Positions 31,296 to 43,484 of a stretch of 64,000 nucleotides of DNA are shown here, piece by piece. Source of the stretch: Amoebophrya sp. A120 (Eukaryota; Sar; Dinophyceae; Syndiniales; Amoebophryaceae); the NCBI GenBank assembly GCA_905178155.1, contig CAJINV010000003.1:6508570-6572569 (forward strand), in the 5' to 3' direction. The notes under the pieces are model-generated. The model searched no databases. It saw nothing but the letters and a program-made list of their open reading frames with translations, and had not been told where the DNA came from. The first letter of the stretch is position 1. The number at the start of each line of letters is the position of its first letter. The position numbers and the translations under genes are program-made.

Positions 31296-34200
31296 TTGTT
31301 TACTCAAGGACTACCAGTGCAGGGCGTGGTCTTTCACTTGATACGCTCGGGCGGCGGCGCACAGAGTCGTAGTGGCTCCCCAGCATCGTCGTCGGAGGGT
31401 AGCTCCTCCACAGGTGACACGAGCTCAGGCAGCGCCCCGGGCCAGCCACGAAGCAGTCGCACGAGCACGGAGCAGACGACATTGGAAGACGGCATCGTGG
31501 AATTTCTAGAAGAATCTCTGTGTTTCAAGGACCCCCTCCAGAAAGAGTGCTGCAACCCCTGCTGCGGGGCACCGAACGGGGATACGCTCAAGCAGGCCTT
31601 CAACCCCGGGGAAGAGTGGGGTTTGCTCCCAGCCCGTCCCCCCTGCGATCGCCGGCCGAAAGTAACACGGGAACAGCAACATAGTGCGCTGGTCGGGGAG
31701 CCTACAACTGTCGTAACACCTTGAAGGCTGATCTCACGCGACCCTGCGTAAGGGAAACGACGATGGATGAGTACAAGTTTTAGGTTCGCGCCATGATCTG
31801 CACACGGACGTCAGTTGTGCGTGTCGCTACCAGAGGCTGGTGTGTCCGACTACTCAGATCAGGAGGACTTTGCAGTTCGCCTGGTTTTGTGCAAGAAGGT
31901 TACTGGCCGTCTAGTGTAAGATTTCGCTTGCATGCATGAGAAGCGACACTTTCTCCATGCTTCTAAGTTTAGTAATTGATGATGATGGTATCTATAATTC
32001 TTGGTATAGATGAAATGCTTTTGCTGGAAAACACGTTCATCATCTTCCTCTTGCGTTTCGGTGGCGAGGACAGTTTTCATTCCGATACTAGGCCGAAGAC
32101 CCGGGCCGCCACGTCCCTGGGAGCCGGCGCAACCAGGCCTTGCCGGCGGGCGACCAACCATTTTGCCCTGACTTGGACCTCTGTGGCGAGGACCGGCTAC
32201 CTCTCTTATGTTGCGGTCGACACCACACCGTGTTTCCGTGCGAGAATATCAAAGTGAAAAAAGCCCCCACCCCATACTGAAAAGACAATTTGTGATGCTG
32301 GATTTGTGTAAACAAAAAAAGCTCTGTGTTGCAGCAAGAGCTCGTCGGCATATTCTAAGTCCATTTGGTTACGCATCCGGCTAGGAGCTGCGCATGAGAA
32401 ACAAGTCTGACATAGGCGAAAACGTATGACAGACTGGCTGCACAATGCGCCACATGGGCGCCGTTTGCCTTGTACGCAAGACAAAGCTGATTTGTGTTCA
32501 CAAATCAGCATCAGAAGTTTCCTTTCCGATATGGAGAGGGGGGATTTTTCCTCACAATAGAGAACTACTGCTGCGGGTTGACGCTCAGTGACATTTCCGC
32601 GGAGCCGTATTCGCCGAAGCCGCAGTGGCGGTGCCCGGGATATGACAATGAAAAATGCCCCACTCCAGAACGTGGCAGCATTTGTATTGCAAACTTTTCC
32701 AATTGTAGAAACATTCCCCGTCTTGCATGTATCGGCATCACAAATTTTCCATGCTATATGGATCAAATTTGTGTTGCAAAGGAGCGCAACAGCAGCCGGA
32801 TCTGTTATGCAAAAGATACCTTACGGGCCTAGGTTCTGCATCAGAAAGGCTCGTAGTCCTTTCATGCAAGACAAAAAGCTTTCACTTGGAAACTTTGCAT
32901 GAGAAACTTTTGCAAATTCCGCGGTGGGGGCATTTTTCATTGTAATGCGGGAGCTTTCGAAACCTGTCACAGCAATATCGTGCAGAAACTTTTTCCCAAT
33001 GCCAGCCCAGCCTACGCCTCTTTCTCTTTCATGAAAAAGCAATGCTAATGCCTTGAGGAGGCGGAGGCCACAAAAAAACTTTGCGAGGTTTTTCTTGATG
33101 ACGCAATTTCAACACTAAGCGTAGGCAAAAATATGGACTCCTTGAGGTGTGGGTGTGCCTAACTGATCGAATAAGTAGTAGGCACATAACAGGCATATAA
33201 CAAGCCAGGACTACACAAAAGATAAATATGACCACGGGCAGCCGGCCGGTATTAATTCGTTTTCCTGTGCGATATGCGAAGAGGTGCTCAAAGAATGCTT
33301 CGCGGACGGGGGCTACCTCCGAAAGGCTGCCTGCACATGCCCCTGGGGGATCGGTGGTTCCCAGTACGAGGCCATGTCGCCAGTATCCGACGACGAGGTT
33401 GCACGGGATGCGGAAAGTGGCGCTCGACGTAGACCCCGACCAAGTATTTTTATTTTTCTGTTGTTGTAAGTAAGTGGATGCGGATACTGATACTTTTTGT
33501 TGCTGGCGGGTCGATTTGTTCTTCAGCGCTAGGAGCTCCTGTTTCTCGTCAGTGACAGTCTCGAGCATCTTCCAGAACGGGTCGGTTTTCCGAAGCGTTT
33601 TACTACGAAAATTGATATGATTTTTCAAGCCCTTTTTTATCGTCATGGCTTCAAGATCATCTACCTCATGGGGAACTGTGAAGCGCTGAGGCTGACGTTG
33701 ATGGTGCACCATTTGCAACTTCCTTGAGACCTCACTGTACGTGATGACAGAACAAGATGACTGGCCGTGCAGTATGCTCAATCTTGTGCGAGCACCTCAA
33801 CCATCGCCTTCCTCTCTTAACAACTACAGGACCGCTCCTCAGTGGAGCAGCATCGCATCGCACCGCGGCAGTGATGCCGCGCGGCTCCGTATGGAGAAAA
33901 AAAGCCGCCGCTACAAAAATCCTTAGCAAGATGACGATGAGATACTTGTCTTGCACGTCGACAACTTTCTGTTGTATTGTAGCAGCGCAAGGATACAGAA
34001 ACTATAATCAGTATATGTTTTTCAACAACAACGAACATACATGCAGTCATTCAATGAATGCAATAGAATATACCTATGCTTTGGTAGTAATGCATGGTTG
34101 GTCTTGTTTTTCGTATTCGACAAAAAAGTTGTTACAGTGACACCCTTGTAGTTGCACCAACTTCAGCAACTACACAGACTTTCTCTGCATCACAGAGGGA

Positions 34201-37200
34201 CTTGCAATGCAAAGATCATAAGGGGAAACATGTGTGTTGCGCTGCTTGATGCAAGCATTTCCGGCAGGACAAAACTTGTCTATCTTGCTGCGTTTGCAAC
34301 ACAGTGTGTAACTGTAACGTTTTTCTCTGTGCATTTTTCGCGCATACGGGGGAGCAGACGATCAGCTGGCGGCCGAGCGCGACGCGGTGGTGGACGGGAT
34401 TCGGGAAAGACTGGAGGCGAGGTTCCAAATATCCTGAGTAAAAAATAAGTCCCTGCTCCACAGTCAAGATGGAAAATCTGAGACACAAGCGCAGATGCTG
34501 TGGAAGTCACGCATGACTACAAGGTTAGCTAGGCGGTGCCATCGTGCCTAGGTGCTAGTGCAGATGACGCGTTGTAATGGAGTCACCCTGGTTAATATTC
34601 CGATGAACGCATGAAAAAGTTGCAAACGCGGCAGGAAAATGCCTCTCGCGGAGAGCCGCATGAGAAACACCCTCCGCATGCAGACTTTTTGTAGAACATA
34701 AAGATTTTTTCGATGAGGTGCTGTCGGGGAAGCATGGCTCTTTAATATAGGGCAGGGATGTTTTTATTTAGGATGCTGCAGGGACGACCGGCGTAGTAGA
34801 GCCGAAATCCAGGCACTTGACCGCCATTATGCGCGGAGTCCGGGTTGTTGTGACGACGTGTGGGCACTTCCAGCCGCGGTTCGTGGAGTAGCTTTGCTCG
34901 CGAGTGCCACATTGCTCGGCGCGCCAATTTGGCTGGGAGCCGTGCTGCTTGAACCCCCGGTATCTGTCCTCTTCGGTCTAGGGCTATCAAATGCAAAAGT
35001 GTCTGGGTCTGGAAGATTGCCAGGTTTGTCATGCATATTTTGCATGGCCCATGATGCCTGTAGTGCATGACTTAGCACCACAGATTTTTGGAAGGCTTCC
35101 TGATGCCTATTCCGCATGACAAATTCCTGATGCCTATCCCGTCGAAGTCGTTCGGACTAGGTTTATTACCAAAGTGGCGCCAGGGTTGTTATTTTAAAGA
35201 CTGCGCTAAGGCAGCACCCCCCCTTCCCCAAGGGGCCCCCCGGGGCGGGCGCGGTGGCGGCTCTGCTAACGCGGAGCTCCAAAGTCCGACTCTACCTATG
35301 CGCATAAAAAGGGTGCGCGGAAGCAGGTCGGTAAGGTGCTTGAAAGGGGCATGCTTTGGGGTTGCCCGCCATCGTGATAGGGTCAACGTGTGTGACCAAT
35401 AGGCCCCCAGTATATCATAGCGCGCAACCGACCACAAAAGCAGTAGCGTTTAACGTTTGTAAGAATAACCCCGCAAGGCAACACTGGAGCTCCACCTTGC
35501 TCGCGGGCTTGGATGGTAAATCAGGTCAGCCACATCTAACGCCCACTGGCCGTATACACGCGTAAGAAATCGGAAACGGTTCAGCGGATGCGGTCGGGTG
35601 GTACCTGTAGGACGTGGAACGGGTGTCCACCTAGGGGTATTGGCAGAGGCTAAATCTGTTCTAACGCCACGGCATTGGCAGAGGCTAAATCTGTTCTAAC
35701 GCCACCCTGACAGGAGTCAAATGTCAAAACGATACGATACGATACTCGTAGCACAATCTGGCCTCCTCTTGCTGGTCATGCAATACAACATTTTGGAATC
35801 CAAAGACAGCATGACAAGTTTGGATCCTTCCAGACCCAGACATATTTGCATTTCATAAGGGCGAGCGACTTGCAATCGATGTTCCACGCTGGACTACAGA
35901 CACTCTGCCAAGCCGCCCATTGTCGATCCCGCGTCTTGGCTAGCAGGCGAAAGCGATCTTATGGAAGGTGAAGAGACCAATGCTGAGGAGTCGGACGCCG
36001 AGGGTGAAGAAAAACTCGATGACCATTTGCGCGTTGTCGGGAACTTGGAAATGATGCGATGGCTGGACTTTTTGCGGCAGCTCTCTTGGCTTGCAAACCA
36101 CGCGGTGCCCCAGGATTTGTACCACGAACACGCAGTCAATTCAATGCAGAACGCAGTGCACGCTGCCAGCTCTATGTTGGGCGGCGTTGTGCGCCAGTTC
36201 TCCGGAGCCGCCTCCAGCGCGGGAGGTTCACAGCCGCGGGCGATGGGCGGCGCAATGGCCCCGCGAGTGCACAACGGCCTGGTACTCCGGCGCCGTCAGA
36301 GGAACAAAAGGTTCACCATTGCGAGTTTTCCACAAGACACGCAAACTGAGCAACAGCAGGCCGGGCGCGCGAGTGCAAACGACATTCGGAATCCGACCCT
36401 TGCCGACCAATATTACGATCCTGAGTTGTATGTGCAGACGATGATGGATGGACGCAGCAGCCACCGCAGCTACTTCACAAACGACGAGGAGAAGAAGCTG
36501 CGCGACGTCGTAAACCCTGAAGGTGCGGCGTGGGGACCATGGCTCACGACCTTGACGGACGACCGTTTTTTTCGGAACGAGTTTTTCATATCATTTGGAA
36601 GAATTGCAATTTCCCGTGGCTGCACCACCCAATCAAACAGCTATAAATACGGGATTTAGATTATCTGCGTACGTCGACGCGCGCCAATGAAAATGAACAC
36701 TAGGAGATGCTTGTTTTTGTTCCTTTCGAAAAAAGTTTAAGTAGATGGAGATTGTTCGCGCAGCGAACACGCTCCTTTCTCACGAAGTAAGTAGAGAGGC
36801 ACGACGTGCAGGCTAAGCACAATGAGGGGCCGCGTTTTTTCACATGGATATGTCAAAAAACGCGCGACGCTTGCGTATTGGGGGGTGCCTTTTGGTGCAG
36901 TTTGATACTTCAACAGCGAGGACCACTGGAGTGATCTGTTGCAAAGCCTGATGCGACTACCGGAGAGTACCAATGCCGAAAAGCACTTTGCGCTCCTGAG
37001 TCCCTTGGCCTTTCTCCACTACGAAAATCGCCGTTTGGGAAACGATATGCAAAAATGCAAACATATCTGGATCTTCATGTGAGAAAGTAAAGGCGTGTCG
37101 TAATACTGTCGTCCTGAGCGTGATACAAACATAGGTGCGACACATGGCCCACAGACACAAAGTATTTAATATTTTGCCGCTCCTTGCTTTCATCTGTCGG

Positions 37201-40200
37201 CGTTAGGCTTGGGCACCATCTTTACACATTGAATTTTGCCTGTGCGCAGAGGCCACATTTTTAGGACTTGGTAACTAGACTGAGGTGCCGCCCATGCTGT
37301 TTGGTCTGATGGATGTTTACGCGCGTAAGCGGTCTCGACGAATTGGTTGGACATACTGTGTGGCTCAGCCGCTGGAGGCGGCGAGTCGGTCGAGAACCTT
37401 ACGCGGCCGCAGGTGACTGAGATTGGCACGACCGTCGTCGAGCCGGGAGGGATGCCGTATAGGCCTCCTGTCCCTATTCTCTTGGTCTCTTTCTGCCCAC
37501 CCTGACTCTGACCCCTTCTAGGGCCAGACACGTCTTGGCCTCCAATGAGGCGTCAGGAGTCTTTCTGTACGGTCTTAGTCTTGCCACGGCACGTGTGCAC
37601 GCATCCTGACTACAACGCACCACCGCCCTTCCAAGAGTATAGTCTAGCTCACACCAGAGCCGAAGGCTATGTGTGCTCTAGGGGTGAGGCCCACTGCCCG
37701 CCCCGCCACTTCTGAAGGACGCTCGCGGTGCGTTTCAGCGTTAGGGTGTGTGCTCGCGCACCACCAAACGGCGACCCAGCTCCCCTTCGGGGGTGGGGGC
37801 CGCTGTAGGCATCCATCGGTCCGTGAACGGACGAAGACCATACAGTATGGGCATTGGCACCTGCATAATAGTTAACCCTCTGCGCAGTATTCCGCGCAGG
37901 ATAGATGATGATGATGATGATGATGATCCTGTGGACGCCAGCCGTTACTCACTTCCCAACAGAGGTAGTGCGTTTGCATGGCATAGGCGAGCTGCAGCTC
38001 GAAGAGTGGGAGGGGGATATGCTCGGCAAGGGCATGAAGTTTCACGTGCCACTGCAGCTCGTTGTGGAGTACGAAAACCTGCTGCACGCAATCCCGAAGT
38101 ATCCAGGAACGGATGGGTGGATGTATTCCCTTATCACAGAGGAAAAGCTAACATACTTACTATCTATTTCCGCGAGCAATGAAATAATAACGCATTAATT
38201 CTTTGTGTTTGTCAGAGAGGACGAGGAGGGCCAGGCCGCCATGCCGTAGGATAAATTGAATAACACGCTGTTTCTTTCAGCTTCGCAAGACAGAGTTGTT
38301 TTCATTTTTGCATATCCACCCTCGTGTAGCCTACAAGTGACGCTCTCGCTGTTCACCTGCAGGGGTTCTGGGTCCCTCAACATTACATTGACCTACTTAT
38401 TTACCTGGTGGATGTTGGCGGAGGTCCATGCTCTGTCAGTTAAGTGTGTATTTTATTTCATGTTTACATTACGTGTTGCCATCAACATCTTCAAGTAATA
38501 TGTACGCGCTTTTTTCTCTGGGATATCCCGCGCCGATCGCAGATTCATAGAGGGGTAGTTAAGTCTAGACTTTTCCGTTCCTAGAAAAATTGCCGCCGTC
38601 CGTCTATCGATTGTCTCTGCGTTTTTTGTTGCCGGTCGAGCACCACGATCATTTACTACTTGTTGGTTTTTTTTTTCCAAGAAAAAGGTCGCTCGTACCA
38701 GGGCCTTGAACCATTGACGCCAAGCCCAGGCACGAGAGAAAGAAAGAAAGAAAAAGGTTGCTCGGATCAATTTGATACATACAACAAGTTGTATGCTTTG
38801 GCTTTGCAGATCTGCATCTTGGAAGAGCTGCCTTGTCATCTTGCGAGCACCCTGAGCACGAAAATGATCTATGATGTATGTATGTATACATAGGAAGAAT
38901 TTGAAGTGAATGTTGTCGCTTAGATGTGATCATATGAATCAATAATAATTTAATCTGATGCATGATGTCAGGAAAGGGAAAGGCAAAAGCTGCACTCAGG
39001 AACGTGTGCAATACCATTTTTGAATTCGCAATTATATTTCAGACTTGACCAATTGAATGCCAGACTGAATTTCTTTCTCCAACCATTTGCAGGCAGGAGC
39101 ATCCGGATTTGCTTCCCGTTCCGTCCGGAAAGGCGGCTGCAATGGCGTTGAATTTCTATCTGAATTTGGGCAACAAGAGGTTGTATCAAATGTAAAAATG
39201 AAAATGTCTGGGTCTGGAAGAATGCATGCATATTTCTCATGACCCATAATGCCTGTAATGCTTGAACTAGCATCGCAGACTTTTAGAGGGCTTCCTGATG
39301 CACCTTCCGCATGAGAAATGGCCCGTCTGTGTAGCAAAAACTGTACCCATTTTGCTGGTCATGCAATACAATTTTTTTTAGAGTCCAAAAACAGCATGAC
39401 AAGTTCCAATCTTCCAGACCCAGACATTTGTACATTTGATAGGCTGGTAGAGAATGTGATGCTGCAGTTTATCCGCCGAGAGGAAACCGGTTCTCGGGAC
39501 GATCGAAGGGTAAGCCGAGAGCTGATCACCGCCCGGCAGACCCACCTGAACAACCCCTACGCTGGCGGCCGCACGGAGAAAGTGCATACTAAGTTCATTC
39601 TACGGGGCGTGATGGGGTTTCAGGCCATCAAGCAGGCTTTAGCGACGCCGATGCTGGAAGGCATCTTCGAGCAGTTTGACCAAATGATGACACAGATAGA
39701 CTCGCGCACCCGTGAGGACCAGGGACGAAGGAGAAGAGCCAAAACCGTTGAGGAACAGCTGCGCCACCGTGGTTGGTACTGTCCCATCACACAGGAGATC
39801 ATGCAGGATCCAGTGGTTCTCCAAGTTGATTTAGAGTCACTGGGTGCCCAGCTAGTTCCTTCGATGGTTGGGCGCGTTGTGCAGGGCGGGAGCACCGTTG
39901 CTACGGGTATGGCGCGATGGTGGTCGGCCCGCCGGGACGCACCTGACGAACCGACAAGGGAGTTGGAGGACCAAGAAGAGCTGGAGGACCAGCAGGAGGC
40001 TGGCAACGTCGAGCAGCCATCGTCCCGGCCGGGTGACGGTTCTGAGGACGACCGCCGGAACTTACCGGAGGTTGAAGCCCTCTACGTGTCCGTGCGCCCT
40101 GGCAAGCTCCGCTATCCAGCAGTTCACGACAATAATGTTTCCTGCCCAGAGAAGGCAGCAAATTCATCTGAGAGGGTGTTGATGTAGTCGGTGCGAAGTT

Positions 40201-40940
40201 CTTTCTATTTGGTTTTAGAACTATATGTTGCACTTTCACATGCGTTCTCTTACGTACGTGGTATAAGTAGATAGTACACAGGCTAGCGCGAGACACGCTT
40301 TAGACGTGTTTTGAGGTCTTCCAGGCCTACCATGCAAGCAGAAAGCGCCCTCCGTTATAGACAGGCGCACAAATAAGACGGCAGTCGGACCAAATCAATG
40401 TAACACAGTAGCCGTTGCAATTGCTACTTCGGCGCGACGTCGACAGGGGCCGAGTCGTATAATCGAACTTTTATCTGCATATTTGCATGCTCCTGTCCCT
40501 GGCAATGGCAAGTTTGCATGCTGCGTCGCCTCGGCATCACTGCTCAGATAAAAACCGCAATAGCCAACCGAGACCTCGGGCGGGGAACGATTTTCATACG
40601 ATAGCCTCCCCAACTACATCCAGGAGGGTGCGGACATGTGGATTCCGCGGCAGCCACACAAACATGTCTTCGAGAGGCACGCCATTGAAACCCACCTGAG
40701 AGCGTATAGATACGATGCTTATATTTACTTAGTTCGCTGCTGTTCTTCTTTTTCACAACTATTGTCAACCCGCTCGTCGTGTTCTCCAGGTGTTTGTAGA
40801 CTTTAAGTCAGCTGCATCAACGAAGAAATCCAGTTGTTATTAAAGTACACTTCTTTGTCCGATCTGGAGCTCTACCAGCGGAAACAGAGGGTTCTGCGCC
40901 TACTTGAAGAGAGAGCATCGTCCTCGAGCTTGTATTCCTA
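31296..40940 (+). CDS. Multi-exon protein with split U-box domain and Cys-rich N-terminal part
   Basis: Exon-like pieces: about 31300-31720 (CCNPCCGAPNGD), about 32130-32246 (DLCGEDRLPLLCCGRHH), 32565-32640, 32953-33040, about 33260-33465 (CAICEEVLKECF), about 34360-34439, about 34780-34984 (hydrophobic: GVALLASATLLGAPIWLGAV), 35863-36588 with an acidic N-terminus, 36913-37045, about 37920-38145, about 38343-38410, about 38812-38875, about 39097-39183, 39447 onward, about 40595-40740 and about 40815-40940. Five element removals keep frame. The U-box is split: YCPITQEIMQDPVVL near 39778 and HKHVFERHAIETHLRAYR near 40657, fitting the E2-binding fold of E3 ubiquitin ligases with a long acidic insert. 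In the uninterrupted sequence the last exon would end SSSSLYS then TAG, exactly where satellite block A is inserted. Whether all pieces are one gene is inference. Confidence 0.55.
32247..32559. mobile_element. Introner-like element, family A
   Basis: It starts TATCAAAGTGAAAAAAGCCC and ends GGGGATTTTTCCTCACAATA. The perfect 5-bp repeat GAGAA flanks it (32242-32246, 32560-32564). Removal joins HHTVFPCE to NYCCGLTLSDISAEP, a Cys-rich continuation. A GT-AG reading using GTGAAA and AATAG would shift the frame to a stop. Confidence 0.9.
32641..32947. mobile_element. Introner-like element, family D
   Basis: It starts TATGACAATGAAAAATGCCC and ends GGGGGCATTTTTCATTGTAATG, an inverted-repeat pair distinct from families A-C. 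The perfect 5-bp repeat CGGGA flanks it (32636-32640, 32948-32952). Removal joins QWRCPG to AFETCHSNIVQKLF in frame. It lies only 76 bp after the previous element's flank. Confidence 0.88.
33478..34340. other. Probable intron or spacer, nothing recognised
   Basis: Frames on both strands (for example minus 33029-33781) show no motif, and the neighbouring + strand exons are well separated. An undetected element may be present, but no paired TATC/GATA ends with a 5-bp repeat were found. Confidence 0.35.
34440..34775. mobile_element. Introner-like element, family B (3' junction unclear)
   Basis: The start TATCCTGAGTAAAAAATAAG and the end GATGTTTTTATTTAGGATG are inverted repeats of family B. The exon before it reads DAVVDGIRERLEARFQ and an open frame after it reads RSRAEIQALDRHYARSPG. 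No 5-bp direct repeat was found, so the exact 3' edge is unsure. Confidence 0.6.
34985..35857. mobile_element. Introner-like element, family C, enlarged by a nested insert
   Basis: The ends are TATCAAATGCAAAAGTGTCT and CCAGACCCAGACATATTTGC...TTTCATA. The perfect repeat AGGGC flanks it (34980-34984, 35858-35862). At 873 bp it is over three times the ~258-bp size of its sisters; roughly 35125-35758 is extra sequence. Removal of the whole unit still joins SVLFGLG to RATCNRCSTLDYRH in frame, so the enlarged element behaves as one unit. Confidence 0.88.
35640..35717. repeat. Tandem 39-bp duplication inside nested insert
   Basis: The sequence beginning ATTGGCAGAGGCTAAATCTG and ending AACGCCAC occurs twice head to tail within the extra DNA of the family C element. 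Confidence 0.85.
36589..36907. mobile_element. Introner-like element, unassigned family
   Basis: It starts TATCATTTGGAAGAATTGC and ends GGTGCAGTTTGATA. Flanks TTTCA (36584-36588) and CTTCA (36908-36912) match at 4 of 5. Removal joins DDRFFRNEFF to NSEDHWSDLLQSLMRLPE in frame. Confidence 0.75.
39184..39441. mobile_element. Introner-like element, family C
   Basis: It starts TATCAAATGTAAAAATG, with TGTCTGGGTCTGGAAGA just inside, and ends TCTTCCAGACCCAGACATTTG...CATTTGATA. Flanks GGTTG (39179-39183) and GGCTG (39442-39446) match at 4 of 5. Removal joins NFYLNLGNKRL to VENVMLQFIRREE in frame, just upstream of the U-box. Confidence 0.9.
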
Positions 40941-42070
40941 TCTAGAACGGGCGGTCGCTCCGCGCCCGCCGGCCCGGCGACGGGGGGGTGCAAGGGGGAG
41001 AGAGGGGAAAAAAGCGTGGCCGCCAGAGGCCAGCGATGCATGTTGAAACTGTGTTGGCGCGATAAGCGAAAAAGAGAAACGGTCTTCCTCCCTCGGCGGG
41101 AGCGAAAGAAGCGTGCGTAGGTAGAGTCAAGACCGCTACGCGCGAGGAGCGGTAGGGGGCACAGAGCGCAGCCGCTTTCCAAGCGTCCACAAACAGGCGC
41201 GGCGGAGAGCGTGCGCAGACCCTTTTTAAAGGCGCGGGAGGCTAGCCACAGGAGGCAGACCGAAAAGAGCGCGCCGACGGCCGAAAGACGAGAAAATCGG
41301 CCGGCACCAACCAAAGACAGCCCGAAAAAAAGGTAAGTAGGCGAAAGGAAGCCCGCGCCCGGGGGTGAGGCAAAAAGCCCCGGAAACGGAAGGGGAAGTG
41401 CCCGAACAGGCCGAAGGGGCGAGCCATAATGTAAAGAAATTAGCCGGAAACACGCCCGGCGGCCCAAAGAACATGGGGCAAAATCAGGCAGCCCCGGCGA
41501 GGCCGAAGAGTCCGCGGCCGGCAGTGGGCACGCGACGAAGCCCGGCCTGCAGAGCCACAGGCGGCAGGGAAAGGCGCAAACTGCCGCCACCCCTCGCAAC
41601 AGGGGGCGAATGGCAAAGGGCGCCAGAATGCAGCATCACTTCGGCCTGGGGCAGCCAATCGGCAGCCGCCACCCAGACAGACATCTGAGAGGGTTCGGCT
41701 AGGGGAGACCACAGCCCCAAGCCCCCTGCCCGAGGCTCCTCGACAGGCGGCCCGGGCGAGCTTTTGCATGCTGGTCTAGTGTGCTTCCGTCGGGGTTTCT
41801 CGCTCCGGCTGCGTTAACGGGTTTTCTCACTAGTGTTTCCGCTTTCCCCAAAGTCGGTTTTTTTGTCACTAGTGGCTCCACTAGTGAGTGCCTTCACTAG
41901 TGGCGCCTGTCACTAGTACCTCTCGCGCTTTTTTGTCACGCTAAAATCACTAGCAGAATTTCTACTAGTAGCCGTTTTTCTGCTAGCACGATTCTACTAG
42001 CAGGATTCCTACTAGCACCTCGCACCCCCCCGTCCGCCAGAATTTTTCCAATAGTATTATAGATAATAGT
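40941..42070. repeat. Block A: GC-rich, with ACTAGT palindromes at its 3' end
   Basis: The first 800 bp are GC-rich and purine-biased on this strand. The last 250 bp carry many CACTAGTG/CTAGTAG palindromic units (about 41825-42025). Long frames, including a 260-residue minus-strand frame, have no recognisable protein. Confidence 0.7.
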
Positions 42071-42119
42071 AAGAGAGAGCATCGTCCTCGAGCTTGTATT
42101 CCTAGTACAAGCGTCGCGC

Positions 42120-43452
42120 TTAAAGCTTGCCAGGCTGTTAAGATATCGGGCGTGTAAGTTCAAAATAAGTGGCGCGTAAGCTACTCGTGAAAAGTCTGAA
42201 AGCCTGGGAGTTTTGGAGTTGAGGCAACTGCCTCAACTCCCGTGTCTTTGTGCGCGACAAATACTTGTCGCAATTTGAGGACGCCGGATTGTCATATTCC
42301 GGCGGGCGGTGCTCGCAAAATCGATTTTGTGAGTACCCGTGGACAGATTCGATTTTGTGCGCCCCCCTCGGGCACGCATCTCGAAGATGCCTCATCCTCG
42401 GGCGGGGCCACAATAACCTCGGAGGGGCGCCAACTTTGTGCCTGATCGATGCCTGGGACGTCCGGCCTTTGGACTGATCGGCACTTCCGAAAAGTCGATT
42501 TTTCCGGCTTCCGGAAAGTCCGTACTTTCCGGAAATTCCAAAAGCTCTGGATTTTCCGAAAAGGCCGGACTTTCCGGAAATCTTGCGAAAAGTTCGGATT
42601 TTCCAGCACTGCGAAAAATCGATTTTTCCGGCTTCCGGAAAATCCGATCTTTCCGGAAATTCCAAAAAGTCCGGACTTTCCGGAAATGTTGCGAAAGGTC
42701 CGGATTTTCCGGAAGTCGGAAAATCGATTTTTGCGGCTTCCGGAAAATCCGGATTTTCCGGAAATTCCAAAAAGTCCGGACTTCCCGAAAAGTCCGGACT
42801 TTCCGGAAATCTTCCGAAGAGTCCGGGTTTTCCGGCACTTACGAAAAATCGATTTTTCCGGCTTCCGGAAAATCCGGACTTTCCGGAAATTCCAAAAAGT
42901 CCGGACTTTCCGGAAATCTTCCGAAAAGTCTGGATTTTTCGGAAGTCGGAAAATCGATTTTTCCGGCTTCCGGAAAATCCGGACTGTCCGGAAATTCCAA
43001 AAAGTCAGGACTTTCTGAAAAGTCCAGCCCGGCGGATTGCGTGGCGCACGACCTCGATCTTGAGCCACGCAGCCGCTCGATTCTCTCGGACCTGGGAAGC
43101 TGCAAAATCGATTTTGTGTGGCCGGAAGGTTGCGTGGCCTACAGCAGCGATTTTGTGGCCGGTAGGGTTGGCGGCCTCCTGCGCGATCCACAAAATCGCG
43201 CCTGTGGTCGGCGCAAAATCGATTTTGTGTTGTGGAAGGGTTGCGCGACGCACAAAATCGATTTTGTGGAAGGTAGGGCGAAAGAGTGCGATCCCCTGGC
43301 CTGCGCGGTATACTAGTTCAATTTTTCGCGATCTAGGGGGCTTGCGAAATCGATTCTGTGTGCCTGGGGAATTGCGCCGCCAACTTTGTGCGGCCTGGGG
43401 GGGGCTGCAGCCTGGATTTTGTGTGCCTGGGAGATCTTCAAACTTGGGATCT
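42120..43452. repeat. Block B: palindrome-rich satellite
   Basis: From about 42480 to 43025 the sequence repeats a unit of roughly 105-125 bp built from TTCCGGAAA palindromes and ATCGATTTTTCCGGCTTCC (starts near 42493, 42619, 42725, 42848 and 42953). On both sides the palindrome CAAAATCGATTTTG recurs (near 42317, 43102, 43213, 43254). Near-full-length frames on both strands are by-products of the repeat. Confidence 0.85.
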
Positions 43453-43484
43453 GAGAGAGCATCGTCCTCGAGCTTGTATTCCTA

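Noticed and set aside
40817-41599. 260-aa minus-strand frame
   Set aside because: It crosses the insertion boundary at 40940 from a + strand exon into satellite block A, so it cannot be an old gene. Composition is Arg/Ala/Leu/Pro-rich without motifs.
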